From: Acidobacteriota bacterium
Lineage (GTDB): Bacteria; Acidobacteriota; Terriglobia; 2-12-FULL-54-10
Assembly (NCBI GenBank): GCA_009691245.1
Contig: SHUM01000030.1
Location: 1 to 40,337, forward strand
DNA length: 40,337 bases
Direction of reading: 5' to 3'
The notes beneath the pieces are model-generated. The model was not told the DNA's origin. It did no database searches and was given only the letters and a program-made list of their open reading frames with translations. Below, in pieces: positions 26,782 to 36,104 of the stretch. Both the position numbers and the translations under genes were made by a program. Position 1 is the first letter of the stretch, and every line of letters begins with the position of its first letter.

Positions 26782-29226
26782 ATGATGATGACGATGTCAA
26801 GACATTGGCTGGTGGGTGGGCTGGCGGTTGCGGTTCTGGGCGGCTCAGTGGTGAGCGCTTCGGCGCAAGATCCGTCAACACCTGCTGCGGCGGGTTCTCA
26901 TGCCGCGGCGGTGAATCGTTACTGCGTCTCCTGCCACAACGAAAAATTGAAGACCGGCGATCTGGTCCTCAATAATGTGGATGCCGAGAATCCCGCCGCC
27001 GCGCCGGAAATTTGGGAGAAGGTGGTGCGTAAGCTGCGCGCGCGTTCCATGCCGCCGTCTCCGCTGCCCAAGCCCGATGACGCCACTTACACCACGCTGG
27101 CCGATTTTCTGGAAGAGAAGCTCGACGTCGCCGCTGCCGCGAAGCCCGATCCGGGCCGCACCGCCGCCGCGCACCGCATGAATCGCACCGAATACTCAAA
27201 CGCGATCAGAGATCTACTGGCGCTGGACATTGACGCCGCCGCGATGCTGCCCTCGGACGACTCGGGCGGCTTCGATAATCTCGGCGCGCTGCTCTCCGTT
27301 TCTCCCGGCTTGATGGAGCGTTATCTTTCCGCCGCGGGCAAGATCAGCCGCCTCGCCGTGGGCGATCCTTCCATGAAGGCCGACGTGGCCACTTACGCGG
27401 TCTCGCCTTTCCTGGTCCAGGGCGAGCGCATGAGCGAAGACCTGCCGTTCGGCTCGCGCGGCGGGCTGGCGGTGAAGCACATCTTCCCGCTCGATGGCGA
27501 GTACAAGGTCAAAGTTCGTTTGCAACGCACCGATGGCTCGGGCTATGTGATCGGGTTGGCCGAGCCGCACGCGCTGGATGTTCGCGTGGACAACACCCGC
27601 GTGAAGCTGCTCACCATTGGCGGCGAGAGCGTGGGATTGTCCGAGGGCGCTGGCGCGGCGGATTCCGTGCCGCCGGATTACAACCAGTCCATGTGGGAAC
27701 GCAATGCCGACGACAAACTGGAAATCAATTTCCAGGCCAAAGCGGGCACGCACTTGGTGCAGATTGCCTTTCTCGGTGAGCGCTGGGTGCCCGAGGGGAC
27801 TTTCCCGGAGCGCAACTACGAATCTTTGAAGGAGTCGCTGGTCAATGGCAATGAGCGTGCCGCCGCGGAGCCGACGGTGAGCAATATCGCCATCAGCGGA
27901 CCGTTCAAGTCGAATGGCTCGGGCGTCACTCCGAGCCGCACGAAAATTTTCACCTGCACTCCCGCGAACGCTCAGGAGGAAGCTCCCTGCGCCCGCAAAA
28001 TTATTTCCTCACTGGCGCGGTTGGCATATCGCCGCCCGGTTGCCGACGCGGACGTGAACCCGCTGCTCACCCTTTATCAAGCCGGCCGCACCGGATCGAC
28101 ATTCGAGTACGGCATTCAGACCGCTCTCGAAGGTCTGCTGGTCAGCACGGATTTTATCTTCCGCATCCAGGGTGATCCGGCGGGCGCCGCTCCCGGCAGC
28201 GTGTATCAACTGAGCGATCTTGATCTGGCTTCGCGCCTGGCGTTTTTTCTGTGGTCCAGCATCCCGGATGACGAACTGCTCACCGTCGCGGAGCAGGGCA
28301 AGCTGAAAGACCCTGCTGTTTTGGAGGCGCAGGTGCGCCGCATGATGGCGGACAAGAAGTCCAGCGCGCTGGTCGATAATTTCGCCGGCCAGTGGTTGCT
28401 GCTGCGCAACGTGAAGACGCGCACCCCGAGCCGCGATGAGTTTCCGGATTTCGATGAAACACTACGCAATGATTTTGAGCAGGAGACCAACCTGTTCCTG
28501 CGGAGCATCCTGCGCGAAGACCGCTCGGTGCTGGATATCGTCAGCGCCGACTACTCTTTCCTGAATGACCGGCTGGCCCGCCACTACGGAATTCAAGGCG
28601 TCTACGGCAACCAGTTCCGCCGCGTTACGCTTACCGACCCGAACCGCCGCGGACTGCTCGGCCAGGGCAGCATCCTCATGGTTACTTCCTACGCCAATCG
28701 GACTTCAGTTGTGATGCGCGGCAAATGGGTGCTTGAAAATATTCTGGGCGCGCCTCCTCCTCCTCCTCCGCCCAATGTTCCTTCGCTCAAGGAAAAAGGC
28801 GAAGGCGCCAAGGGCACCATGCGTCAGCAGATGGAAGAGCACCGCAAGAATCCGGCCTGCATGGGCTGCCATTCGCGCATGGACCCCATCGGTTTTGCGC
28901 TGGAGAATTTTGATGCCGTCGGCAAGTACCGCAACATTGACGATGGCCTGCCGATTGATCCTTCCGGTGTCATGCCGGATGGCTCCAAGTTTGACGGCAT
29001 CGCCGGTCTGCGCCAGTCCATGCTGGCGCGCCCGGAGTTGATCGCCCATTCGGTCACGGAAAAACTTCTGATGTATTCGCTGGGCCGTGCGCTGGAGCAT
29101 TACGACGCTCCGTCGCTGCGGAAGATTTTGGATGCGTCGGCCAAGGATAACTACCGCTGGTCGTCGCTGGTAATCGGTATCGTGAAAAGCACGCCATTTC
29201 AGATGAGGAGGGCACGAACGTCATGA
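26782..29226 (+). CDS. DUF1592-family multidomain protein with two CxxCH motifs
   Basis: An 814-residue exported protein. Signal peptide (about 1-29), then a planctomycete-type cytochrome-c-like domain with CVSCH (Cys48, Cys51, His52), DUF1587 (about 130-193), a beta-rich region (about 215-370), DUF1595 (about 395-460), DUF1592 (about 472-605), DUF1588 (about 610-715) containing CMGCH (Cys693, Cys696, His697), and DUF1585 (about 735-810). The seven-proline run in GAPPPPPPPNVP is a normal DUF1588 feature. Several ATGs are clustered at the start; 26782 is the first. It overlaps the DUF1552 gene by four bases (ATGA). The family is suspected to bind heme and act in periplasmic oxidation, without proof. 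Confidence 0.94.
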   Translation: MMMTMSRHWLVGGLAVAVLGGSVVSASAQDPSTPAAAGSHAAAVNRYCVSCHNEKLKTGDLVLNNVDAENPAAAPEIWEKVVRKLRARSMPPSPLPKPDDATYTTLADFLEEKLDVAAAAKPDPGRTAAAHRMNRTEYSNAIRDLLALDIDAAAMLPSDDSGGFDNLGALLSVSPGLMERYLSAAGKISRLAVGDPSMKADVATYAVSPFLVQGERMSEDLPFGSRGGLAVKHIFPLDGEYKVKVRLQRTDGSGYVIGLAEPHALDVRVDNTRVKLLTIGGESVGLSEGAGAADSVPPDYNQSMWERNADDKLEINFQAKAGTHLVQIAFLGERWVPEGTFPERNYESLKESLVNGNERAAAEPTVSNIAISGPFKSNGSGVTPSRTKIFTCTPANAQEEAPCARKIISSLARLAYRRPVADADVNPLLTLYQAGRTGSTFEYGIQTALEGLLVSTDFIFRIQGDPAGAAPGSVYQLSDLDLASRLAFFLWSSIPDDELLTVAEQGKLKDPAVLEAQVRRMMADKKSSALVDNFAGQWLLLRNVKTRTPSRDEFPDFDETLRNDFEQETNLFLRSILREDRSVLDIVSADYSFLNDRLARHYGIQGVYGNQFRRVTLTDPNRRGLLGQGSILMVTSYANRTSVVMRGKWVLENILGAPPPPPPPNVPSLKEKGEGAKGTMRQQMEEHRKNPACMGCHSRMDPIGFALENFDAVGKYRNIDDGLPIDPSGVMPDGSKFDGIAGLRQSMLARPELIAHSVTEKLLMYSLGRALEHYDAPSLRKILDASAKDNYRWSSLVIGIVKSTPFQMRRARTS

Positions 29227-30560
29227 TGATCTTCAAGAAGGCTATTCCGCGCCGCGCATTTCTGAGCGGGGTGGGTGCCGCAATCGCACTGCCGTTTTTG
29301 GACTCGATGGTTCCGGCGTTCGCGGGAGCCCTCGACACCGCGGCGACGCCGGCGTTACGCATTGGGTTTACCTATTTGCCGAACGGAATTATCCGTGACC
29401 AGTGGCTGCCGGCCACCGAGGGCACGGGCTTTGAATCGACGCCCATCCTGTCGCAGTGGGACAAGGTCCGCGATCAGACTTTGATCCTCAGCGGACTCGA
29501 CGGCGGCAAGGAGTTCGTCGGCGGACACGTGCGCGGCTCGGCCATGTGGCTGACCGGCGCGGAGCCGAAGAAGTCCATCAACGACGTCTATTGCGGCGTC
29601 TCGGTCGATCAGATGATCGCGCGCGAGTTTGGCAAATCGACCCAGCTCGACTCGCTCGAGTTGTGCATCGAGGATGCCGCCGAGATCGCCGGTCAGTCCC
29701 AGGGCGGCTACAACGCAGCCTACACCAACACCATTTCCTGGCGCACGCCCACGCAGCCGCTGCCTATGGAGCACAAGCCCCGCGCGGTCTTCGAGCGCCT
29801 GTTCGGCGACGGCGAATCGACCGACGTGGCTTCGCGCCTGGCGCGCATCCGCAAGAACAAGAGCATTCTTGATTTCGTCGCCAATGACGTCAGCCGCCAG
29901 ATGGACCGCCTCGGCGAAGGCGATCGCGCCAAGTTGAGCGAGTTCCTCGATTCCATCCGCGACGTGGAAACCCGTGTGCAGAAGGCCGAGCAGAACGCGA
30001 CCAAGGAACTTCCGACGGTGGATCGACCCGTGGGCATCCCCGGCTACGAGGAGCACGTCAAGCTGATGCTGGATCTGCTGCTGCTCGCTTACCAGACTGA
30101 CACCACGCGCGTCAGTACTTTCATGCTGGCCCGTGAGTATAGCGAACTGGTCTACACCCAGATCGGCGCCACCGAGCCGCATCACCCGCTCACCCATCAT
30201 CGCGGAATTCCCTCGCGCATCGAGCAGGCCGGCAAGATCAACGCCTATCACGCCAAGCTTTATGGCCACTTCCTGGAGCGCATGAAGTCCACCGTGGACG
30301 GTGATGGCTCGCTGCTCGATCACTCGATCATGATTTATGGAGCGGGCATGGGCGACGGCGACATTCACAATCAGTGGAACATGCCCATCGCCGTGTTCGG
30401 CGGCGGCGCGGGCCGCATCAAGAAGAGCGGCATGCACATCAAGTATCCCAAGGGCACGCCGTACTCGAACTTCCACGCCATGCTGCTGAACCTGGTGGGC
30501 ATGCCCACGGAGAAGTTCGGCATCAGCACCGCCAAGCTGGACCTCGGCCCTGCGGTCTAG
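29223..30560 (+). CDS. DUF1552 protein, Tat-exported
   Basis: A 445-residue member of DUF1552, related in fold to DUF1501. The N-terminus has a twin-arginine motif (PRRAFLSGVG, Arg10-Arg11) followed by a hydrophobic stretch ending near FAGA, so Tat export is expected. Conserved parts are FTYLPNGIIRDQWLP near 50, the GGHVRGSAMWLTG segment near 101, EPHHPLTHHRG near 320 and MIYGAGMGDGDIHNQ near 376, where His and Asp residues could form a metal site. Its start codon overlaps the DUF1592 stop (ATGA), so synthesis of the two is coupled and a 1:1 partnership is likely. Activity is unassigned. Confidence 0.93.
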   Translation: MMIFKKAIPRRAFLSGVGAAIALPFLDSMVPAFAGALDTAATPALRIGFTYLPNGIIRDQWLPATEGTGFESTPILSQWDKVRDQTLILSGLDGGKEFVGGHVRGSAMWLTGAEPKKSINDVYCGVSVDQMIAREFGKSTQLDSLELCIEDAAEIAGQSQGGYNAAYTNTISWRTPTQPLPMEHKPRAVFERLFGDGESTDVASRLARIRKNKSILDFVANDVSRQMDRLGEGDRAKLSEFLDSIRDVETRVQKAEQNATKELPTVDRPVGIPGYEEHVKLMLDLLLLAYQTDTTRVSTFMLAREYSELVYTQIGATEPHHPLTHHRGIPSRIEQAGKINAYHAKLYGHFLERMKSTVDGDGSLLDHSIMIYGAGMGDGDIHNQWNMPIAVFGGGAGRIKKSGMHIKYPKGTPYSNFHAMLLNLVGMPTEKFGISTAKLDLGPAV

Positions 30561-30641
30561 GTACGAATTGTAACGTTCCCGTCAGCCCACCAATGCCTGT
30601 CATCTCAGGTCTTGGTGGGCTTCGCGGTACGCGGATTTATC

Positions 30642-30664
30642 AGAGCCGCGACCGCCAGGGAGCG
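30642..30664 (+). repeat. Single arm of the GAGCCGCGAC repeat
   Basis: These 23 bases match the arm at 1-23 except for one T-to-C change. No inverted partner lies nearby, so this is a half element between the DUF1552 and ankyrin genes. Confidence 0.75.
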
Positions 30665-30719
30665 TGGCCCTGGTGTACCACGCAACTGCGATTGAACGAG
30701 CGATGAAGGAGCTTTAGCC

Positions 30720-32552
30720 ATGAACAGGATATTCAGCCCCAGAAATCTGATGGGAATTCTATTCGCGGTGATGACTGCGTCCGCGGCCTTGCAGGCGGCC
30801 GATCCAGACCGCCGTATCGTGGATGCCGCGAAAGGTCAGGACAAAGCCGCGCTGCGCACGCTCATTCAGCAGAAGGCGGATGTGAATGTTCCTCAGGCCG
30901 ACGGCGCGACCGCGCTGCACTGGGCGGCTCACTGGAATGATCTGGAGATGGCTGATCAGTTGATCGCCGCCGGCGCCAAGCCCAATGCGGCGAACGACTA
31001 CGGGGTCACGCCCCTGAAGCTGGCGCTCGATGATCGCGCCACGGCCATGGCGCAACGGCTGCTGAAGGCCGGCGCCGACGCCAACGCGACCACATGGACG
31101 GGCGAGACCATGCTGATGTCCGCGACCGCCTCGGGCAATGTCGATGCCGTGAAGGCGCTGCTCGCTGCCGGCGCGCGCGCGGATTCGAGCGAACCCCGCC
31201 GTGGCCAGACCTCTCTGATGTGGGCCATCGCCAACGAGTGGCCAAACGTGTCCAAGGTTCTGATCGACGCGGGCGCGAACGTCAACGCCAAGACTCACAT
31301 GCGCAAGGAAGCCGGATTTACACCGATGACGGTGAACGGATACAGTGCGGTCATCAGTGCCACGCCGCTCGGCAGCTACACGCCGCTGCTGTTCGCGGCG
31401 CGCGCCGGCGATTTAGAGACCACCAAGCTGCTGTTGGCCAAGGGCGCGGAGATCAACTGGGCCTCTCCGGAAGACGGCACCGCTCTGCTGATTGCCAGCG
31501 CGGGTGGCTACGAAGAGTTGGCGGTTTATCTGCTGGATCGTGGAGCCGATCCCAACATGATGGACGGCAGCGGCATCGCTCCGCTGCACTATGCGCTGCG
31601 CGACGGCATCAAAGTCCTGCATGGCATGCCCATCACCAACGCCAAGCGTGTCTGCCAGGGCGGAGCCGGCGGTCGCTGCGTTTCACTGGAGGCGGCCGCG
31701 GCCGCCCCGAACTCGGCGCAGCTCTCCGATAATCAAAGCTCGACCTCGAACATCTATGAGCGCAACAAGCGTGATCGTGACGCCATCCTGACCGGCTCGA
31801 ACATGGGCAATCTGATGCGCTCGCTGCTGGCACATGGAGCCGATCCGAACATTCAGTTGAAGACACCTCCTTCCCGCCTGCGCCTGCGCCGCAAGCCCAC
31901 GGTGAACCTCACCGGAGCAACGCCGTTTCTGCTGGCCGCCGCCGCCGGCGATATCGTGGCAATGCGCACGCTGGTGGAAGGCAAAGCGAAGCCCGCCATC
32001 GGCACCGTGATTGATGCCAAGGAGTTCAACAAACCGGGCTTCGGCGATGACAATCAAATTCAAGGCAACGCCACTCCGCTGATGGTTGCGGTCGGCATCG
32101 GCCGTCAGGACGATCTTGGCAAGGAAGAGGAAGTCAAGGCGCTGGAAGCCGCCAAGATTCTGCTGGGGCTGGGAGCGGACGTGAACGCCATTACCGAGAC
32201 CGGCTGGACCGCTATCCATGCCGCGTCGTTCCTGGGTTCCAATAACCTGATCGAATTTTTGGTCGAGAAGGGCGCCAACATCAACGCCAAAACCGGCTGC
32301 GGCCAGACCGCCCTTACTCTCGCCGAAGCCACCATGGCGCGCGGCCTGCTGCAGCGCGTGACGCCGCACACGGCGACGGCACAGTTGCTGCGCAAGCTGG
32401 GCGCGACTGATAGCTCGTCCACCAAGCCCGCTGGTCGTTGCGTGGAAGGCCGTTTCGGTTTGGACTACGCCACGGTCAACTCCAGCGAGACCAAGGAGCG
32501 CACCGAGATCATCGATAAGGTGAGCAAGGAACAGAACAAGGAACAGAAGTAG
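30720..32552 (+). CDS. Secreted ankyrin-repeat protein
   Basis: A 610-residue protein with a signal peptide (about 1-26, cleavage near LQAADPD) and around ten ankyrin repeats in two blocks, about residues 30-300 (DGATALHWAAHWNDLEMADQLI, YGVTPLKLALDD, DGTALLIASAGG, GIAPLHYALRDG) and about 400-560 (GATPFLLAAAAGD, NATPLMVAVGIG, GWTAIHAASFLG, GQTALTLAEA). The linker at about 305-365 is Ser/Asn-rich and contains two Cys. AAGGAG precedes the ATG. It follows the DUF1552 gene by 160 bp on the same strand. Such ankyrin genes are common neighbours of DUF1592/DUF1552 pairs in Acidobacteria, suggesting a periplasmic scaffold for them; no binding partner is known. Confidence 0.93.
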   Translation: MNRIFSPRNLMGILFAVMTASAALQAADPDRRIVDAAKGQDKAALRTLIQQKADVNVPQADGATALHWAAHWNDLEMADQLIAAGAKPNAANDYGVTPLKLALDDRATAMAQRLLKAGADANATTWTGETMLMSATASGNVDAVKALLAAGARADSSEPRRGQTSLMWAIANEWPNVSKVLIDAGANVNAKTHMRKEAGFTPMTVNGYSAVISATPLGSYTPLLFAARAGDLETTKLLLAKGAEINWASPEDGTALLIASAGGYEELAVYLLDRGADPNMMDGSGIAPLHYALRDGIKVLHGMPITNAKRVCQGGAGGRCVSLEAAAAAPNSAQLSDNQSSTSNIYERNKRDRDAILTGSNMGNLMRSLLAHGADPNIQLKTPPSRLRLRRKPTVNLTGATPFLLAAAAGDIVAMRTLVEGKAKPAIGTVIDAKEFNKPGFGDDNQIQGNATPLMVAVGIGRQDDLGKEEEVKALEAAKILLGLGADVNAITETGWTAIHAASFLGSNNLIEFLVEKGANINAKTGCGQTALTLAEATMARGLLQRVTPHTATAQLLRKLGATDSSSTKPAGRCVEGRFGLDYATVNSSETKERTEIIDKVSKEQNKEQK

Positions 32553-32577
32553 CTCGTAGCATGATGCAATGCGCAGT

Positions 32578-32612
32578 GGCCGTCAGTCTGCGGGCTGGCG
32601 GCCTTTGTGTTT
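32578..32612 (+). terminator. Rho-independent terminator after the ankyrin gene
   Basis: GGCCGTCAG (32578-32586) pairs with CTGGCGGCC (32595-32603) over nine base pairs including one G-T pair, followed by TTTGTGTTTG. The T-rich tail is an imperfect 12-base tandem (TTTGTGTTTGTA, two copies). It lies 26 bp past the ankyrin stop codon. Confidence 0.75.
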
Positions 32613-32697
32613 GTATTTGTGTTTGTATTTGGGGCACCGCCAGTGTGCTATGCGGCACATCGCCTGTCTTCGGCTGTCTTTTCGGGCTGTCTTTTCC

Positions 32698-32726
32698 TTG
32701 CAGCGGGAATCGCGGTGGCGTATATT
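32698..32726 (+). promoter_or_regulatory. Sigma-70-like promoter for the Cys-rich protein
   Basis: TTGCAG at 32698-32703 and TATATT at 32721-32726 are separated by exactly 17 bases. A transcript would start near 32733 and give a leader of about 37 bases before the ATG at 32770. It follows the terminator, so the small gene is probably a separate unit. Confidence 0.65.
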
Positions 32727-32769
32727 GGCGTAGATTCACCAATGGCAGTTCCAGCGAAAGGCATTCGCA

Positions 32770-32946
32770 ATGTTCGGCTATGTTTGCACAGTTTGTGGAG
32801 TGATCGAGGATGAATGTAAGTGTCCGCGCTTCTGTATCCTTTGCAAGTCGGACATGAATGTTCGCCTGTGCGAGGACGGCTGCTTCTACTGCGGAGATTG
32901 CCGGGAAGTCTGCGGTTACTCGGTGGAAGAAAAGTATCGCGTCTAG
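32770..32946 (+). CDS. 58-residue Cys-rich zinc-ribbon-like protein
   Basis: A tiny protein with eleven cysteines in 58 residues: C6xxC9, C16xC18, C22xxC25, C34, C38, C41xxC44 and C48. The repeated CxxC knuckles, as in [11 protein letters not shown] and [11 protein letters not shown], indicate one or two structural zinc sites or a metal cluster. No signal peptide is present, so it should be cytoplasmic. AAGG lies nine bases before the ATG and a good promoter is placed upstream. Its TAG and the thiG TAG on the other strand share the palindrome CTAG, a tight convergent end that argues both frames are real. I do not recognise a named family. Confidence 0.75.
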   Translation: MFGYVCTVCGVIEDECKCPRFCILCKSDMNVRLCEDGCFYCGDCREVCGYSVEEKYRV

Positions 32947-33749
32947 CGAACGATCCCATCAAGCGGGCTGGAGGCCGTGGCGTAGAGCTTGCGCGGCATG
33001 CGACCCGCGAGATAGGCGAGCCGGCCCGCCTCCACGCCGTGGCGCATGGCCAGGGCCATCTTCTCCGGGTCCTGGGCCAGCGCGATTCCCGTATTCATCA
33101 GAACCGCTTCCGCGCCCAATTCCATGGCCAGCGCGGCATCGGAGGCGGTGCCCACGCCCGCATCCAGAATGAGCGGCACCGTGGTGATTCTTTCCCGTAA
33201 AATTCGGAAGTTGGCGATGTTCTGAATGCCCATTCCCGAGCCGATGGGCGCGCCCAGCGGCATGACCGCGGCGGCTCCGGCGTCTACCAGCCGGCGGGCG
33301 GAGATGAGGTCGTCATTGGTGTAGGGCAGTACGACGAAACCTTCCTTGGCCAGGATGCGGGTGGCCTCCACCAACTGAAAATTGTCGGGGAAGAGCGTCG
33401 CTTCGTCGCCGATCACTTCCAGCTTCACCCAGTTCGATAGCCCCACTTCGCGCGCCAGCCGCGCCGTGCGCACGGCTTCGTCTGCGGTGTAGCACCCGGC
33501 GGTGTTGGGCAGGATGAAATACTTTTTGGTGTCGATGTAATCCAGCAGCGACTCCTGCGAGCGGTCGCTGATGTTCACGCGGCGCACGGCTACCGTAACC
33601 ATGTCCGAGCCGGAGGCCTCCAGGCATCGCGCCATCTCCTGGAAAGTTTGATACTTTCCCGTGCCGATCAGCAGGCGCGAGCGGAACTCGCGGCCAGCGA
33701 TGGTCAAAGTGTCTGAGGATGCTGCGGTAGTTTGAGCGGTGGTGGCCAT
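32943..33749 (-). CDS. thiG: Thiazole synthase
   Basis: A 268-residue ThiG, a TIM-barrel enzyme that forms the thiazole phosphate of thiamine from deoxyxylulose phosphate, dehydroglycine and ThiS thiocarboxylate. Family signatures: [14 protein letters not shown] at the start, [31 protein letters not shown], Lys109 in [10 protein letters not shown] (Schiff-base lysine), [15 protein letters not shown] and [20 protein letters not shown]. The N-terminus has about 12 extra Ala/Thr residues. No thiS, thiE, thiC or TPP riboswitch is seen next to it; it lies 51 bp behind the frameshifted secreted-protein gene and could be expressed from the mutase operon. The ribosome-binding site is weak. Confidence 0.97.
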   Translation of the reverse strand: MATTAQTTAASSDTLTIAGREFRSRLLIGTGKYQTFQEMARCLEASGSDMVTVAVRRVNISDRSQESLLDYIDTKKYFILPNTAGCYTADEAVRTARLAREVGLSNWVKLEVIGDEATLFPDNFQLVEATRILAKEGFVVLPYTNDDLISARRLVDAGAAAVMPLGAPIGSGMGIQNIANFRILRERITTVPLILDAGVGTASDAALAMELGAEAVLMNTGIALAQDPEKMALAMRHGVEAGRLAYLAGRMPRKLYATASSPLDGIVR

Positions 33750-33800
33750 AAAGAAATTCTAGGCCGTGGATGCTGGAAATGCAATGCGCGCACGGCGCGG

Positions 33801-34435
33801 CTATTTGCCGAAGAGGCGCTTGATGTCCGGCAGGAATTCGCGGAAGACATTCGTTCCCGTATAGATGCCGATGGAGATGCCCGCGGAACGGGCCCCGTCC
33901 TGCCAGGCGTCATCGGGATCCGGGTACCATGTCCTCGAGATGAATCCGGAGCCCAGCGCCGCGGCCAACCGTCCCCGGGAGGCGCGCGCCGGCCATTGGG
34001 TGTCTTGATCAGAAACGAGTGAAGCAGCGAGTCCGCGAGACGCGGCTGGACTCCTGTCCGTTCCGAAGGCGTGTAGCGTGAGTCTTCGTGCAATACCGCT
34101 TCCACGCCCAACTGCAGCGTGTTGCCGATCGCAATGCGTGCCATGCGGGATACCAATCGCTGGCCGTACCCACTGCCGCCCTGTCGCCAGCCTTCCGGTT
34201 TATCGCGTGCCTGATCCAGCCCGGCCAGCGCCGCCGCGTTGAATAGCGACTCGATTCCCACCGTGCGTTCCAGATAATCATCCATCCGTTCGGCGGGAGT
34301 GAATGAGTATTCATAGCGAGCCGGTGCTGCGGGTGGTGCTGCTTCCTGCGCGCGGGCCTGCATGGGGCTTGCCCATGACAGCGGCAGGAGAAGCATCCAG
34401 GAACTGAGAAACGTGTTGCGGAAAATTGGTTTCAT
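33801..34435 (-). pseudogene. Secreted acidobacterial protein of unknown function, frameshifted
   Basis: Signal peptide (about residues 1-29, ending MQARAQ), then a domain with LERTVGIESLFNAAALAGLDQ, GYGQRLVSRMARIAIGNTLQLGVEAVLHEDSRY and RLADSLLHSFLIKT. After that the first frame turns into Arg/Pro-rich sequence, while another frame gives a sensible ending: LAAALGSGFISRTWYPDPDD, then SAGISIGIYTGTNVFREFLP and a stop at 33801-33803. The switch lies within 33971-33990 near a CCCGGGG run and equals one missing base. An intact product would be about 211 residues. I know similar secreted proteins in Acidobacteria but no function. Either a true pseudogene or an assembly error. Confidence 0.8.
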
Positions 34436-34463
34436 GGTTGGCCTAGGTTGAGAAAGTTATACT

Positions 34464-36071
34464 TTACCAAACAACGCCTTCCTTGTATTCGCCGAAGACA
34501 TTGCGCAATCCCGAAGAAATTTCTCCGACGGTGGCGTGGGCCTCGACGGCGGCAAGGATGGCGGGCATCAGATTGTCCGCCGTGCGAGCCGTTTGCTCCA
34601 CGGCCTGAATCGCCTCGGCGGCGCGCTGCGCATTGCGACGGGCGCGCATTTCCCTGAGCCGGGCGATCTGGTTGTCCTCGATCCTCGGGTCAATCTGGAA
34701 CACGGGAAGGGCTGCTTTGTTGTCAGATTGAAAGCAGTTGACACCCACAACTTGCTGCTCGCCGGAGTCCAAATTGCGTTGCTGGCGGAAGGCGGACTGC
34801 TGAATCTTTCGCTGCACAAAACCGCTTTCAATGGCGCGCAGCATGCCTCCCATCTCTGCAATTTGCTGGAGCAGTTCGCTGGCCCGCAACGCGATTTCGT
34901 TGGTCAGTGATTCGATGAAGTAGGAGCCGGCCAGCGGGTCCACGGCGCTGATGACGTTGCTCTCGGCGGCGATTACCTGCTGCGTGCGCAACGCGAGACG
35001 GGCCGCGGATTCGGTGGGCAGTCCGAGCGCCTCGTCCTGCGCATTGGTGTGCAGCGACTGCGTGCCGCCGAGCACCGCCGCAAGCGCTTGCAGGGTGGTC
35101 CGCACCACATTCATTTCGGGCTGCTGCGCGGTCAGCGTGGAGCCTGCAGTCTGGGTATGAAAACGCAACATCTGCGAACGTGGGTTGGCGGAGCCAAACT
35201 GGTCGCGCACGATATGTGCCCAGAGCCGCCGCGCGGCGCGGAACTTGGCGATTTCCTCGAAGAAATCGTTGTGGCAGTTGAAGAAAAATGAGACGCGCGG
35301 CGCGATGGAGTCAATATCCAGGCCGGCCGTGCGCGCCGCGTCCAGATATGCGATGGCGTTGGCCAGCGTGAAAGCCAATTCCTCGACGGCGGTGGAACCT
35401 GCCTCGCGGATGTGATAGCCGCTGACCGAAATTACGTTCCAGGCCGGGACTTCCCGAGCGGCCCATGCGAACAGGTCCGTGGTCAGGCGCAGAGAGGGAG
35501 CGGGTGGATAAATGTGCGTGCCACGGGCGATGTACTCTTTCAGGATGTCATTCTGCACGGTTCCCGTCAGGCGGTGCGGGTCCCTGCCTTGCTTGCGGGC
35601 CACGGCCACATAGAGCGCCAGCAGGATGCCAGCCGTGGAGTTGATGGTCATCGAAGTGGAGATGGTGTCGAGCGGAATCCCGTCGAACAGCGTCTCCATG
35701 TCCGGCAGTCCGCAGATGGCGACACCGACGCGCCCAACTTCACCGACGGCGAGCGGATGATCGGAGTCGAGTCCCATCTGCGTGGGGAGATCGAAGGCGA
35801 CGGAGAGCGCGGACTGGCCCTGACTGAGCAGGTATCGGTAGCGCCGGTTCGATTCCGCCGCCGTGCCGAAGCCGGCGTATTGCCGCTGCGTCCAGACGCG
35901 ACCGCGATACATGTCGGGGTAGATGCCGCGCGTAAACGGGAACGCGCCGGGTTCACCCAATTGAGCGCGCGCATCGAAATCGCGAAGATCATTCTGAGTG
36001 TAAGCGGACTTCACGGGAATCTGCGAGGCGGTTTGAAACGGCGCTGGCTTCTTTGTGGGTGGGTTGGACAT
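34464..36071 (-). CDS. Methylmalonyl-CoA mutase catalytic subunit without B12 domain
   Basis: A 535-residue TIM-barrel catalytic chain of the methylmalonyl/isobutyryl-CoA mutase family, which isomerises acyl-CoA thioesters with adenosylcobalamin. Landmarks: [64 protein letters not shown] and [16 protein letters not shown]. The C-terminal cobalamin-binding domain of fused mutases is missing, so a separate small B12 subunit is needed and is not in this window. Tyr55 (YPDMY) and Arg195 (APSLR) correspond to the residues that favour methylmalonyl-CoA over isobutyryl-CoA, where Phe and Gln are expected. The gene sits 33 bp after a small membrane protein gene and 28 bp before the broken secreted-protein gene. 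Confidence 0.94.
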   Translation of the reverse strand: MSNPPTKKPAPFQTASQIPVKSAYTQNDLRDFDARAQLGEPGAFPFTRGIYPDMYRGRVWTQRQYAGFGTAAESNRRYRYLLSQGQSALSVAFDLPTQMGLDSDHPLAVGEVGRVGVAICGLPDMETLFDGIPLDTISTSMTINSTAGILLALYVAVARKQGRDPHRLTGTVQNDILKEYIARGTHIYPPAPSLRLTTDLFAWAAREVPAWNVISVSGYHIREAGSTAVEELAFTLANAIAYLDAARTAGLDIDSIAPRVSFFFNCHNDFFEEIAKFRAARRLWAHIVRDQFGSANPRSQMLRFHTQTAGSTLTAQQPEMNVVRTTLQALAAVLGGTQSLHTNAQDEALGLPTESAARLALRTQQVIAAESNVISAVDPLAGSYFIESLTNEIALRASELLQQIAEMGGMLRAIESGFVQRKIQQSAFRQQRNLDSGEQQVVGVNCFQSDNKAALPVFQIDPRIEDNQIARLREMRARRNAQRAAEAIQAVEQTARTADNLMPAILAAVEAHATVGEISSGLRNVFGEYKEGVVW

Positions 36072-36104
36072 CGCTGGGTATTTGGGCTAGGACGTTGGGC
36101 TTGT

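Noticed and set aside
28750-28785. Poly-proline run in the DUF1592-family protein as an anomaly
   Set aside because: A Pro-rich APPPPPPPNVP segment is a usual part of DUF1588 domains.
29355-30476. 373-codon minus-strand open frame opposite the DUF1552 gene
   Set aside because: Arises from GC-rich codon structure; no domain, no ribosome-binding site, and fully covered by a clear DUF1552 gene.
32604-32631. 12-base TTTGTGTTTGTA tandem as a regulatory array
   Set aside because: It is better explained as the T-rich tail of the terminator after the ankyrin gene.
33750-33800. Possible TPP riboswitch before thiG
   Set aside because: Only 51 bp separate it from the upstream gene, and no thi-box elements are visible there.
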